From Streptomyces spectabilis (GTDB lineage: Bacteria > Actinomycetota > Actinomycetes > Streptomycetales > Streptomycetaceae), in contig NZ_CP023690.1 of the NCBI RefSeq assembly GCF_008704795.1, positions 9,558,501-9,622,500 on the forward strand: 64,000 nucleotides of DNA, read 5' to 3'. Under the pieces are notes generated by a model. That model did not search any database. It was not told where the DNA came from and was given only the letters and a program-made list of their open reading frames with translations. Shown here one piece after another: positions 7,735 through 16,618 of this stretch (position 1 is its first letter; each line of letters starts with the position of its first letter). A program made the translations under genes and the position numbers.

Positions 7735-9119
7735 TGGCGCGCCCCCTGGCGTGGCTGGCCCGCCTCGCCCTGCGCACGAAGGTCACCCTCGTGGTCGTCG
7801 CGGCGGTCGTGCTCGCCATCACCGTGACCGTCGCCGCGTCCTACCGCAGCGTCAGCGAACTCGTCGGCAACGAGCTGGAGCGCGGGCTCGAAGACCGTGC
7901 CGACACGGTCACCACCCTGCTCGCCGCGTCCCGCAAACCGCCGGTGCGCCCCGACACCACCGAGCAGCTGCTGCTCGCCGACGGCACCGTGCGCCCCCTG
8001 AGCCCGGGCCGGCACCTGCTGCCGGTCTCGGAGGCGGACCGCCGGGTGGCCCGCACCGGCGCCGGGACCAACCGCCGGGACGTGGTGGTCTCCGGACGTG
8101 AGTACGGCGTGCTGACCAAGCCGCTGCCCGACGGGGGAGCGGTCATGGTCGGCCAGCACTACCAAGGCGCCGTACGCGTCGAGAACGCCTTCCTGTGGCG
8201 CGTGCCCTGGACCACCCTGGCCGCGACCGGCCTCTCCGCCGTGCTGAGCTGGATCGTCCTGGGCCGCATCCTGCGCCCGGTCCGCCGTCTGGCCCGCGCC
8301 ACCGGGCGCATCACCACCACCCAGGACCTGTCGACGCCCCTGCCGCCCGCGGGGGCGGACGAGATCGGCCAGCTCACCCGCAGCTTCGACGCCATGCTGG
8401 GCGCGCTGCGCCGCTCCCGCGCCCAGCAGCAGCAACTGGTGCAGGACGCGAGCCACGAACTGCGCACCCCCCTGACCTCGGTGCGCGGCAGCGCCGAACT
8501 CCTCCAACGGGCCCGCGGCAGGCTCGACCCGCAGGACGAGGAGCAGATCCTCACCACCCTGGTCACCGAGACCACGGCCCTCGACGAGCTCGTCCGCGAA
8601 CTCGTCGAGCTGGCCACCGACCGGTACACCGGTGAGGACCCGACGAGCGTCGACCTGCCCGCCGTGGCGGAAGACAGCGCGCAGCGCTACCGCCAGCGCA
8701 CCGGCCGCGACATCTCCGTCACGGTCGAGGGGCCCGTCCCGGTCCGGGCCAGGCCCCGGGCGCTGCAACGCTGCGTCGACAACCTGTTGAGCAACGCCGT
8801 CAAGTTCAGCGAGGCCCCCGCGCCCATCGTCCTCCGCGTCGACGGCAGCCGCCTGACGGTACGCGATCACGGCCCCGGCATCGCTCCGGACGACCGGCAC
8901 GCCGTCTTCGACCGCTTCTTCCGCGGCCCCCGCACCCAGTCCATCCCCGGGTCGGGGCTCGGCCTCGCCATCGTCCACGACATCATCACGGCCGACGAGG
9001 GCACCGTCTTCGCCACCGGCGCGACCGGCGGCGGCGCGGAGGTCGGCTTCCAGCTCCCGCCCCACCCGAAGAAGCCCGCCGGGCGGTCGCTACCGTTCCC
9101 GCGTGAACACCACCAGTGA
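7734..9119 (+). CDS. Membrane sensor histidine kinase
   Basis: A 461-residue kinase partnered with the preceding regulator. Order: transmembrane helix 1 (residues about 18-36), an extracytoplasmic sensor of about 120 residues, transmembrane helix 2 (about 155-180, TTLAATGLSAVLSWIVLG), HAMP, dimerisation/phosphoacceptor helix with His241 in DASHELRTPL, and an HATPase domain with the N box (NLLSNAVKFS) and G boxes (DHGPGIAP, GSGLGLAIV). The signal is unknown. Proximity to a VanX-type peptidase could suggest cell-wall sensing, but this is inference only. Confidence 0.92.
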   Translation: MARPLAWLARLALRTKVTLVVVAAVVLAITVTVAASYRSVSELVGNELERGLEDRADTVTTLLAASRKPPVRPDTTEQLLLADGTVRPLSPGRHLLPVSEADRRVARTGAGTNRRDVVVSGREYGVLTKPLPDGGAVMVGQHYQGAVRVENAFLWRVPWTTLAATGLSAVLSWIVLGRILRPVRRLARATGRITTTQDLSTPLPPAGADEIGQLTRSFDAMLGALRRSRAQQQQLVQDASHELRTPLTSVRGSAELLQRARGRLDPQDEEQILTTLVTETTALDELVRELVELATDRYTGEDPTSVDLPAVAEDSAQRYRQRTGRDISVTVEGPVPVRARPRALQRCVDNLLSNAVKFSEAPAPIVLRVDGSRLTVRDHGPGIAPDDRHAVFDRFFRGPRTQSIPGSGLGLAIVHDIITADEGTVFATGATGGGAEVGFQLPPHPKKPAGRSLPFPREHHQ

Positions 9120-9720
9120 ACCGACCCGCCCGGACTGGCGCGTCCTCCTCGTCGGCGGCGCCTCGGGGACGGGCAAGACGACCGTCAGCCGCGCACTGGC
9201 ACGACGGTTCGACACCCCCGTCGTGGAGGTCGACGACATCGTGGAGGCGCTCCTCGCGGTGACCCGGCCCGAGCACCTTCCCGAGCTGCACGTCTGGCGC
9301 ACCCACCCCGAAGCGGCGTACGAGTCGCCCGAGTCCGTGGTGGAGCGGCAGATCGCGATCGCCCGGACACTGCTTCCCGCCGTCGAGGCCGTGGTGGCCA
9401 ACCACGTGGACACCGATACGCCCGTCATCGTCGAAGGCGACTACCTGCTCCCCGAACTGGCGGTGCAGGGCGGACCCGTCCGGGCCGTCTTCGTCCACGA
9501 GGACGACACGGAGCAGGTGGTGGCCAACTACCTCGCGCGCGAACCGGACGCCGGACCCCAGCAGCACCGGGCGGACGTCAGCGTGCGGTACGGCAGCTGG
9601 CTGGCCGACCGGGCACGGGCCTCGGGCGTGCCGGTCGTCGCCTCGCGCCCGTGGCACGACCTGCCCCGGAGGGCCGCCGCTCAGGCCTGCCCCGGGCGCT
9701 CCCGCAGCACGTACTTCTGA
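9103..9720 (+). CDS. P-loop kinase-like protein
   Basis: A 205-residue protein starting with GTG inside the end of the sensor-kinase gene (17-bp overlap). The Walker A motif GGASGTGKTT is at residues about 18-27, followed by VVEVDDIVEALLA and a strand VIVEGDYLLPE. This resembles 2-phosphoglycerate kinase-like or adenylylsulfate-kinase-like small kinases. The substrate is not deducible. Its 3' end overlaps the convergent acyl-CoA ligase gene by 40 bp. Confidence 0.75.
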   Translation: MNTTSEPTRPDWRVLLVGGASGTGKTTVSRALARRFDTPVVEVDDIVEALLAVTRPEHLPELHVWRTHPEAAYESPESVVERQIAIARTLLPAVEAVVANHVDTDTPVIVEGDYLLPELAVQGGPVRAVFVHEDDTEQVVANYLAREPDAGPQQHRADVSVRYGSWLADRARASGVPVVASRPWHDLPRRAAAQACPGRSRSTYF

Positions 9721-11252
9721 ATCTTGCCGGTCGACGTCTTCGGCAGGCGGGCGACGAACTCGACCTGGTCCGGCGCCTTGAAGCGGGCCAGGCGGGAGCG
9801 CACGTGGTCGATGAGGTCCTGGGCGGTCACCTCCACCCCGTCCGCGGCGGGGCTCAGCACGACGAAGGCCTTCGGGCGCTCGCCCCACTTCTCGTCGGGC
9901 ACGCCCACGACCGCCACCTCGTGCACCGCGGGGTGCGAGTCCAGGGCCCGCTCCACCTCCACGGTCGAGATGTTCTCGCCGCCGGAGATGATGATGTCCT
10001 TGGCCCGGTCGCGCAGTTCCACATAGCCGTCCGGATGCCGCACCCCGAGGTCCCCGGAGTGGAACCAGCCGCCGCGGAAGGCCTCGGCGGTGGCCTCGGT
10101 GTCCTCGAAGTAGCCCGCCATGACGTTGTTGCCGCGCATGACGACCTCGCCGATCGTGGTGCCGTCGGCGGGGACGTCGCACATGTCCGCGTCGACGACG
10201 CGCAGGCCGTCCGTCTGGATCATGCCGACGCCCTGCCGGGCCCGCAGCGCGTGGCGCGCCGGGCCGTCCAGGGCGTCCCAGGACGGCTGCGGCTCGCACA
10301 CGGCGTACGGGCCGTAGGTCTCGGTGAGTCCGTAGACGTGGACCACGTCGGCGCCGAGGTCCTCCACGCGGCGGATCAGGGTGGGGCTCGGCGGCGCGCC
10401 CGCGACCGTCACCGTGAGCGGGCGCCGCAGCCGGTGGGCCTGCGGGGCCGTCGCGAGGGTGAGCAGCACGGTCGGAGCGCCGTTGAGATGCGTGACCCCC
10501 TCGGTGCCCAGCAGCCGCCAGACGTCCTCGGCGACCACCGCGCGCAGGCACACATGGGTCCCGCCGATCGCCGTGAGGGCCCAGGCGGTGCACCAGCCGT
10601 TGCAGTGGAACATGGGCAGCGTCCACAGATACACGCTGTCGGGCGTGTGCCGGGAGTGCAGCACCTCACCGAGGGCGTTGAGGTAGGCCCCGCGGTGGGT
10701 GTACATGACGCCCTTGGGCCGCCCGGTCGTGCCGGAGGTGTAGTTGAGCGCGATGACCGCGTTCTCGTCCGGGACGTCCCAGGGCAGCGGGTTGTCGTCG
10801 CCCCGGGCGAGGAACGCCGCGTACGGCGTGCCGGGCGCCGCACCGGCGCCTGCTCCGACGGTGATGATCTCGCGGACCGTGGCGAGCCCTCCGGTGTCCA
10901 GACCAGCCGAGGCGAGCAACTCCGCGTCGCCCACCAGGAGGCGGGCGCCGGAGTGGTCGCAGATGTGGCGGACCTCCGCCGGCGCGAGGCGGGTGTTCAC
11001 CGCGACCAGCACACCACCGGCCAGCGGCACGCCGAAGTGCGCCACGAGCAGTTCGGGGATGTTCGGGGCGAGATAGGCGACCCGGTCACCGGGCGCGACG
11101 CCGGAGGCCCGCAACGCGTGCGCGAGCCGGGTCGCCCGCGCGGCGAACTCGGCGTAGGTGAGGCGCAGTTCACCGTGGACGATCGCTGTCTTGTCGGGAT
11201 GGACCTCGGCGGAGCGGCGCAGGAAGGCCAGCGGGGTGAGTGGGGTATGCAT
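9681..11252 (-). CDS. AMP-binding acyl-CoA synthetase
   Basis: A 523-residue ANL-superfamily enzyme of normal length. The adenylate motif YTSGTTGRPKGVMYTHRG, the aromatic/acidic VYGLTETYGP motif, the GYFEDTEAT and SGDLGVRHPDGYVELRDR hinge region, and the C-terminal catalytic lysine in KTSTGKIQKYVL are all present. It activates a carboxylic acid as acyl-AMP and transfers it to CoA; similarity to FadD3/medium-chain ligase types is general only. ATG 11252 has AGGA upstream. A G9 tract and several palindromes lie just before it. Confidence 0.9.
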   Translation of the reverse strand: MHTPLTPLAFLRRSAEVHPDKTAIVHGELRLTYAEFAARATRLAHALRASGVAPGDRVAYLAPNIPELLVAHFGVPLAGGVLVAVNTRLAPAEVRHICDHSGARLLVGDAELLASAGLDTGGLATVREIITVGAGAGAAPGTPYAAFLARGDDNPLPWDVPDENAVIALNYTSGTTGRPKGVMYTHRGAYLNALGEVLHSRHTPDSVYLWTLPMFHCNGWCTAWALTAIGGTHVCLRAVVAEDVWRLLGTEGVTHLNGAPTVLLTLATAPQAHRLRRPLTVTVAGAPPSPTLIRRVEDLGADVVHVYGLTETYGPYAVCEPQPSWDALDGPARHALRARQGVGMIQTDGLRVVDADMCDVPADGTTIGEVVMRGNNVMAGYFEDTEATAEAFRGGWFHSGDLGVRHPDGYVELRDRAKDIIISGGENISTVEVERALDSHPAVHEVAVVGVPDEKWGERPKAFVVLSPAADGVEVTAQDLIDHVRSRLARFKAPDQVEFVARLPKTSTGKIQKYVLRERPGQA

Positions 11253-11274
11253 CGGAAGTCCTCACGTGTCGGCT

Positions 11275-11308
11275 GGGGGGGGGAGGGCTGCCCGGGGCCC
11301 ATGGGCCC
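11275..11308. repeat. G9 homopolymer followed by a 14-bp GGGCCCATGGGCCC palindrome
   Basis: A run of nine G begins about 23 bases upstream of the acyl-CoA ligase start (C9 in its mRNA). A perfect palindrome follows at 11295-11308. The dyad could end transcription from the upstream anti-sigma gene; the homopolymer could vary in length. Confidence 0.5.
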
Positions 11309-11348
11309 GGCACCCGGGGGCCCGGCCGCCGGGGCGCCCCGTGCTCGA

Positions 11349-12485
11349 TCAAGGACCGGCGAAGGCGGACGCCGCCGCGAGGGCCGCCTCGGCCAGGGCG
11401 GCGTCCCCGCTGACGCGGGTGCGGGCCGCGGCCTCGGCGGGCGCGAGGCGGTCCCCGGTGAGGAGACAGAACTCCATGGCGTCGAGGGCGAGATGGGCGT
11501 CGGGAGGGCCTGTCGGCGGGGCCTGGCCCGGGTCGGTGAGGAGCCACGTGTCACCGCCGCGGCCGGTGAGTTCGAGGCGCAGGACGCGGCGGCCCAGGGG
11601 TGTGCCCCGCATCCGCATGGCGAGCGGGAGCAGGCGGACGCCGAAGTCGGACATGAGGGACAGGGAGCGCGTGGTGGGCGGCGGCAGCCGACGGCCGGTG
11701 CGCAGGGCGATGTCCCGGGTGTGGATCCAGGTCTCGAAGGCGCGCGCGGTGGTGTGGTGGGCCACGGGCAGCGGGGGGTCACCGGCGAGGGAGAGAGGAC
11801 GCTCGGCATCGGCGGGGAGGGCCGCCTCGCCGAGCAGGACGGCGCGCAGCGCGTCGGCCTGCGCGCGCCACGCCGCGTGGATCGACCGGGGGGACCGCTC
11901 GACCGCCCACGACGTCCAGGCCCGGGTGCGGGCGGGCACCGTGTCGCCCGGCAGGTCGAGCGGGCCGCGGGTCCCGGCGTCGAGCGCCTCGGTCAGGAGG
12001 CTGTCGGTCGCGGCGAGGTGGGCGACCAGCTGCCCCACCGTCCAGCCCTCCACGGTGAGGGTGTCCCACTCCTCGGCGGTCAGGTCGCGCAGGACGGCGT
12101 CCAGCGTGGCCACCTGGTCCGTGTACGGACGGATGTGGGGCGGGACGGCACGGGGCGCGGGCGGTCGGCGGGCGAAGGCGAGGACCGTGACGCGGTCGCC
12201 GGAAGGGCGGGGCTGGTTCCCGGTGGGTCCGGCCGTGGCGGTGCCGTCGTACGGGGGCGGCGCGGTGGCCTCGTGCGGTGCCGCGTCCTCATGCGGCGAC
12301 GGCTCCGCGAGGGCGGCGGTGGCCGGGTACAGGTACCGCGCCTCGGCCGCGCACGGGGCACAGTGCTCCAGGTGCGCCGCCACGGCGGCGCTCTCCTGGT
12401 CCGAGCAGGCGTCGAGCAGCCATGCGCCCAACAGGGCGCGCAGCGCGGCGTGTTCGTGGGGCGCGGGGCGGGGGGCACCGCTCAT
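11349..12485 (-). CDS. Zinc-finger anti-sigma domain fused to maleylpyruvate isomerase-like domain
   Basis: A 378-residue protein. The N-terminal 60 residues carry the ZAS anti-sigma zinc motif HLEHCAPC (H-x3-C-x2-C). After a Pro-rich linker, residues about 125-370 match the mycothiol-dependent maleylpyruvate isomerase/DinB-like family (TVEGWTVGQLVAHLAATDS, a conserved His-containing segment, and FETWIHTRDIA). Its start overlaps the stop of the ECF sigma gene by ATGA. It is therefore the probable cognate anti-sigma factor, perhaps sensing a thiol or redox signal through the C-terminal domain. Confidence 0.85.
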   Translation of the reverse strand: MSGAPRPAPHEHAALRALLGAWLLDACSDQESAAVAAHLEHCAPCAAEARYLYPATAALAEPSPHEDAAPHEATAPPPYDGTATAGPTGNQPRPSGDRVTVLAFARRPPAPRAVPPHIRPYTDQVATLDAVLRDLTAEEWDTLTVEGWTVGQLVAHLAATDSLLTEALDAGTRGPLDLPGDTVPARTRAWTSWAVERSPRSIHAAWRAQADALRAVLLGEAALPADAERPLSLAGDPPLPVAHHTTARAFETWIHTRDIALRTGRRLPPPTTRSLSLMSDFGVRLLPLAMRMRGTPLGRRVLRLELTGRGGDTWLLTDPGQAPPTGPPDAHLALDAMEFCLLTGDRLAPAEAAARTRVSGDAALAEAALAAASAFAGP

Positions 12486-13084
12486 GGTGTGATCCCTTCC
12501 TCCGCGAGTGCCGCGGCCAGTGCGCGCAGGGCGGCCCGCAGGCGGGTCTTGGCGGTCCCTTCGGGGATGCCGAGGTCACCGGCCACCTGACGATAGGTAC
12601 GGCTTCCGTAGTAGGCGAGGAGCAGCGGAGTGCGCAAGGTGTCCGGCAGCCGGGCCGCGGCGGAGCGTACACCGAGCGCCTCAAGGCGCGCGGTCACGGT
12701 CTCGGCGGTCTCGTCGTGGCCCGAAGGCGCCGGTGGCTCGGCGGTCCTGCGGTGCCGCTCCTCACGGCGGACCCAGTCGACGGCGCGCCGGTGGGCGACC
12801 ACGCCGAGCCAGGCGCGCAGGGGTCCACGGGCCGGGTCGTAGGACAGCGGGCTCTCCCAGAGCCGGACGAACACCTCCTGAACGACGTCGTCGGCGGCGC
12901 TGTGGTCGCGGGTGATGCGCGCCGCGAGGCCCCGTACGAGCGGGGAGTACCGCTCGTAGATCTCGCGGAAGGCGTCTTCGTCGGCGGCGAGCAGGAGGGC
13001 CTGGACCTCCAGACGGTCCTCCGGAACGGCCCCGGTCGCCTCGTCGAGCCCGCCGCGCGGCTGCGCCTGATGGGAGGAGGCCAT
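12482..13084 (-). CDS. ECF-type RNA polymerase sigma factor
   Basis: A 200-residue sigma-70 family protein. Region 2 includes the -10 recognition helix DHSAADDVVQEVFVRLWE and WLGVVAHRRAVDWVRR; region 4 ends with YYGSRTYRQVAGDLGIPEGTAKTRLRAAL. Length and layout are typical of group 4. ATG 13084 is preferred, although its ribosome site is weak; the frame stays open for another 117 codons upstream with non-coding composition. It is translationally coupled to the downstream anti-sigma fusion. Confidence 0.88.
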   Translation of the reverse strand: MASSHQAQPRGGLDEATGAVPEDRLEVQALLLAADEDAFREIYERYSPLVRGLAARITRDHSAADDVVQEVFVRLWESPLSYDPARGPLRAWLGVVAHRRAVDWVRREERHRRTAEPPAPSGHDETAETVTARLEALGVRSAAARLPDTLRTPLLLAYYGSRTYRQVAGDLGIPEGTAKTRLRAALRALAAALAEEGITP

Positions 13085-13885
13085 GGCGGAAGTGTCCCGC
13101 GAAGGCGTGGTTCCGGGACCCCCTGGCGGAAATCGGTGCCGTCGCGGCGGTGCCGGCGCCCGCCGCGGCCCGTACCCCCGTGACGGGCCGGGCGGACGCC
13201 GTGCCGCGGCGGGGGGAGGGGAGCTGGACGCGCACGTGTACGGGGGAGTGGACGAGCACTCCCCGCATCCCCCGCACTCGTGTGTGCTCACCCCTCGCAA
13301 GCCGAACTCGGCACGGCGGGCAGCACGATGTCTCCGGCGGACAGCAACGGGACCCCCAGCAGGATTGGTTGCCGCGTACGACGGCGTTTCTCGCGTGTGG
13401 TCATGGACCCTTCCCTGGTCTGTCGTGATCTTGCGCATCGGCGGAGTGCCACATGTCTGTGCGGGGGGTTCGTTTGAGCCGGGCGCGCGGATTGCGTCCT
13501 GAGGGAAGGGGGGCCTTGTCTACGTCAACGTCTGTGCGTGCAGGGCGGTTTGACGAGGCGTCGTCCAGGGATTCGGTACCAGTCCCTCCGGGTTGGGTGT
13601 GAGACGCCGGGGAGGGAAGAGGAGTGTGCGGCCGCACCATGTCTATGGGCCGGATTGACTGCTGTCCGAAAACCACTGATGACCGCCGCAAACGCCCTGC
13701 CGGTCAAGCTCACTGCATCGAAGTAATACCCATGGATTTCCTGGGTGGACGGGGCACAACGGCCGTTACTGTTCCCTGAGTTCTGGACGGATTCACCGAT
13801 ATTAGCCCCGAATTATCAACTTTCAACAGTTATGCACAGGCGTGCCCTTGGCTGCCGTCACGTGCTTTGTGAAGGAGCTTGCCCG
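13085..13885. other. 800-bp regulatory region between the ECF sigma gene and the 2-MIB operon
   Basis: No conserved gene is visible apart from a weak 38-codon frame at 13288-13404. GC content falls over about 13725-13870, the stretch just upstream of the encapsulin gene. It contains an AACT-N6-AGTT dyad within TATCAACTTTCAACAGTTAT, so the operon promoter is probably there. Confidence 0.5.
13288..13404 (-). CDS. Possible 38-residue basic small protein
   Basis: ATG 13404 is preceded by GGGAAGGG about 4-11 bases upstream. The peptide begins MTTREKRRRTRQPILLG, has a short hydrophobic middle and ends in a cysteine-containing tail. It stops 204 bp before the ECF sigma start on the same strand. I recognise no family; it may be chance. 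Confidence 0.25.
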   Translation of the reverse strand: MTTREKRRRTRQPILLGVPLLSAGDIVLPAVPSSACEG

Positions 13886-15298
13886 ATGACCGTTGACGCC
13901 AGCCGGGAGGCACAGCTGGAGCCGCAGCCGCGGACCAGCCTGGGCACGGCGGCTGCCCGCAACCTGGCCACCACGACCAAATCCGCCCCGCAGATGCAGG
14001 AGATCACCTCCCGCTGGCTGCTGCGGATGCTGCCCTGGGTGGAGACCAAGGGCGGCACCTACCGGGTGAACCGCCGACTGACGTACACCGTCGGCGACGG
14101 GCGCATCGACTTCGTGCAGGACGGCGCGGACGTCCGTGTCATCCCCCGGGAACTCGGCGAACTGGCCCTGCTGCGGGGCTTCGAAGAGGACGACGTGCTG
14201 ACCGCGATCGCCGACCGGTGCGTGCAGCACGACTTCCGTGCGGGCGAGGTCCTGGTCGAGCGCGGCGCGGCCGCAGAGCGGCTCCACCTGATCGCCCACG
14301 GCCGGATCAACCAGACCTCCGTCGGCAAGTACGGCGAGGAGGTCGCGGTCGCGGTGCTCGGCGACGGCGACCGCTTCGGCGACGACGCCCTCCTTGACGC
14401 CGACGCCACCTGGGACTTCACGGCCACCGCCGAGACCGACGGCACCCTTGTCACACTGTCCCGCCGCGACTTCGCCGCCCTCCTGGACGCGGCGCCGAGC
14501 CTGCGCGCACACATCGAGCAGTGGAGCACGCTGCCCCAGCAGCGGCAGAACCGCCACGGCGAGGCCGAGATCGCGCTCTCGGCCGGACACACGGGCGAGC
14601 CGTCGCTCCCCGGCACGTTCGTGGACTACGAACTCCACCCGCGCGAGTACGAACTCTCCGTCGCCCAGGCCGTCCTGCGGGTCCACACGAGGGTCGCCGA
14701 CCTCTACAACGGCCCGATGAACCAGACCGAGGAACAGCTCAGGCTCACCATCGAGGCGCTGCGCGAGCGCCAGGAGCACGAGCTGGTGAACAACCGCGAG
14801 TTCGGGCTGCTGCACAACGCCGCCCTCAAGCAGCGGATCCAGCCCCACGCGGGCCCGCCGAGCCCGGACGACATGGACGCGCTGCTCTGCCGCCGCCGCG
14901 GCACCAAGTTCTTCCTCGCCCACCCCAGGACGATCGCGGCGATCGGGCGCGAGTTCAGCGCCCACGGGCTCTACCCGGACAACGTCGACCTCGGCGGGCA
15001 GCAGGTCCCGGCCTGGCGCGGCGTCCCGATCCTGCCCTGCAACAAGATCCCGATCACCAAGGAGAACACCAGCTCGATCCTCGCCATGCGCGTCGGCGAG
15101 GACAACCAGGGCGTCGTCGGCCTCCACCAGACCGGCCTGCCGGAGGAGTACGAACCGGGCCTCTCGGTGCGCTTCATGGGGGTCAACGACCAGGCGGTCC
15201 TGTCCTACCTCGTGACGACGTACTACTCCGCGGCCGTCCTGGTGCCCGACGCACTGGGTGTGCTGGAGAACGTCCAGATCGCCCGCAGGCCCGACTAG
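13886..15298 (+). CDS. Family 2B encapsulin nanocompartment shell protein with cyclic nucleotide-binding-like domain
   Basis: A 470-residue protein. It starts with an N-terminal arm and shell segment ([20 protein letters not shown]), carries an inserted cNMP-binding-like beta barrel at about residues 95-215 ([29 protein letters not shown]), then the HK97-like shell ([22 protein letters not shown], ending [18 protein letters not shown]). This is the EshA/Cnb-type protein always found beside 2-methylisoborneol synthase; the family assembles into protein shells that package the cyclase. The barrel lacks the usual cAMP arginine (TWDFTATA). ATG 13886 has GGAG upstream. Confidence 0.88.
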   Translation: MTVDASREAQLEPQPRTSLGTAAARNLATTTKSAPQMQEITSRWLLRMLPWVETKGGTYRVNRRLTYTVGDGRIDFVQDGADVRVIPRELGELALLRGFEEDDVLTAIADRCVQHDFRAGEVLVERGAAAERLHLIAHGRINQTSVGKYGEEVAVAVLGDGDRFGDDALLDADATWDFTATAETDGTLVTLSRRDFAALLDAAPSLRAHIEQWSTLPQQRQNRHGEAEIALSAGHTGEPSLPGTFVDYELHPREYELSVAQAVLRVHTRVADLYNGPMNQTEEQLRLTIEALRERQEHELVNNREFGLLHNAALKQRIQPHAGPPSPDDMDALLCRRRGTKFFLAHPRTIAAIGREFSAHGLYPDNVDLGGQQVPAWRGVPILPCNKIPITKENTSSILAMRVGEDNQGVVGLHQTGLPEEYEPGLSVRFMGVNDQAVLSYLVTTYYSAAVLVPDALGVLENVQIARRPD

Positions 15299-15418
15299 CC
15301 GTCCCGCCGTCGAGGCCTGCCTTCCCCCGGCTGCCAAGGCCCGTGCCGCTCCGGACCGGCCGGGCACGCCGGGGAGCCGGGCCCAGGGCGGCCCACCCAC
15401 GTCATCTAGGAGTCACGG

Positions 15419-16603
15419 ATGCCCGATTCCGGGCCTTCCCCCCTGCCACCGAGCGCGAGCGAAGCGAACCCCGCGCTCGCCCGGGTCCTGCGCGGCCCCA
15501 GCGGCCTGGGCACGGCGAGCCTCAGCCTGGTCCGGCGCGACGAGCTGCCGGTCCCGCCGGATCCGGAGCCGCCGGAGGCCGAGTCGCTGACACCCGAGCC
15601 GCCGGAGCAGCCGCCTCCGGCGGAGGGCAGGCCGATCCCCGGTCTGTACTTCCACCCGGTGCCGGAGCCCGATCCCGTACGGGTGGAGGAGGTCGGCCAC
15701 CGGATCAAGCGCTGGGCGGTGGACGAGGTCGAGGCGTACCCCCCGGAGTGGGAGGACCAGTTCGACGGCTTCTCCACCAGCCGGTACATGGTCGCCTGCC
15801 ACCCGGACGCGCCCACCGTCGAGCACGTGATGGTCGCCGCCCGGCTCATGGTCGCCGAGAACGCGGTCGACGACTGCTACTGCGAGGACCACGGCGGCTC
15901 CCCGGTGGGGCTCGGCGGCAGGCTGCTGCTCGCACACACCGCGCTCGACCCGCTCCACACGACGAAGGAGTACACGCCGGACTGGGTGGAATCCCTCCAG
16001 TCGGACGCCCCGCGGCGCGCGTACCGCTCCGCCATGGAGTACTTCGTCCAGCTGGCCACCCCCTCCCAGGCCGACCGGTTCCGGCACGACATGGCCCGGC
16101 TGCACCTGGGGTACCTCGCGGAGGCGGCCTGGGCCGAGACGAGTTACGTGCCGCAGGTGTGGGAGTACCTGGCGATGCGCCAGTTCAACAACTTCCGCCC
16201 CTGCCCCACCATCACCGACACCGTCGGTGGCTACGAACTCCCGGCGGACCTGCACGCACAGCCCGCCATGCAGCGGGTCATCGCCCTGGCGGGCAACGCC
16301 ACCACCATCGTCAACGACCTGTACTCGTACACCAAGGAGCTGGCCAGCCCCGGCAAGCACCTCAACCTGCCCGTGGTGATCGCCGAGCGGGAGGACGTCT
16401 CCGAGAAGGAGGCCTACCTCAAGGCGATCGAGGTCCACAACGAACTCATGCACGAGTTCGAGGCCGCGGCCGCGGAGCTGGCCGCCTCCTTCCCCGACCC
16501 GCGCGTGCTGCGCTTCCTCAAGGGCGTGGCCGTCTGGGTCGACGGCAACCACTACTGGCACATGACCAACACCTACCGCTACAGCCTTCCCGATTTCTGG
16601 TAA
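15419..16603 (+). CDS. tpc: 2-methylisoborneol synthase (class I terpene cyclase)
   Basis: A 394-residue cyclase converting 2-methylgeranyl diphosphate to the earthy odorant 2-methylisoborneol. The first metal motif is DDCYCED beginning at Asp151 and the second is NDLYSYTKE beginning at Asn299. The first 85 residues are Pro/Glu-rich and presumably disordered (PVPPDPEPPEAESLTPEPPE), matching the cargo-loading tail of encapsulin-packaged synthases. It lies between shell and methyltransferase genes on one strand, 120 bp after the former. Confidence 0.93.
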   Translation: MPDSGPSPLPPSASEANPALARVLRGPSGLGTASLSLVRRDELPVPPDPEPPEAESLTPEPPEQPPPAEGRPIPGLYFHPVPEPDPVRVEEVGHRIKRWAVDEVEAYPPEWEDQFDGFSTSRYMVACHPDAPTVEHVMVAARLMVAENAVDDCYCEDHGGSPVGLGGRLLLAHTALDPLHTTKEYTPDWVESLQSDAPRRAYRSAMEYFVQLATPSQADRFRHDMARLHLGYLAEAAWAETSYVPQVWEYLAMRQFNNFRPCPTITDTVGGYELPADLHAQPAMQRVIALAGNATTIVNDLYSYTKELASPGKHLNLPVVIAEREDVSEKEAYLKAIEVHNELMHEFEAAAAELAASFPDPRVLRFLKGVAVWVDGNHYWHMTNTYRYSLPDFW

Positions 16604-16618
16604 AGGGGGACTTATCCA

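Noticed and set aside
6281..9119. VanRS-VanX glycopeptide resistance cluster
   Set aside because: A VanX-type dipeptidase and a two-component pair are adjacent, but no VanH dehydrogenase or VanA ligase is present, so resistance cannot be claimed.
9651..12590. A very long open frame opposite the acyl-CoA ligase and anti-sigma genes
   Set aside because: Low-complexity Arg/Gly/Val composition typical of the antisense frame of high-GC genes; the opposite strand encodes well-defined families.
12482..13438. An N-terminally extended ECF sigma factor with a cysteine-rich start
   Set aside because: The extra 117 residues are Pro/Arg/Ser-rich and disordered-looking, with no good ribosome site; sigma homology starts after ATG 13084.
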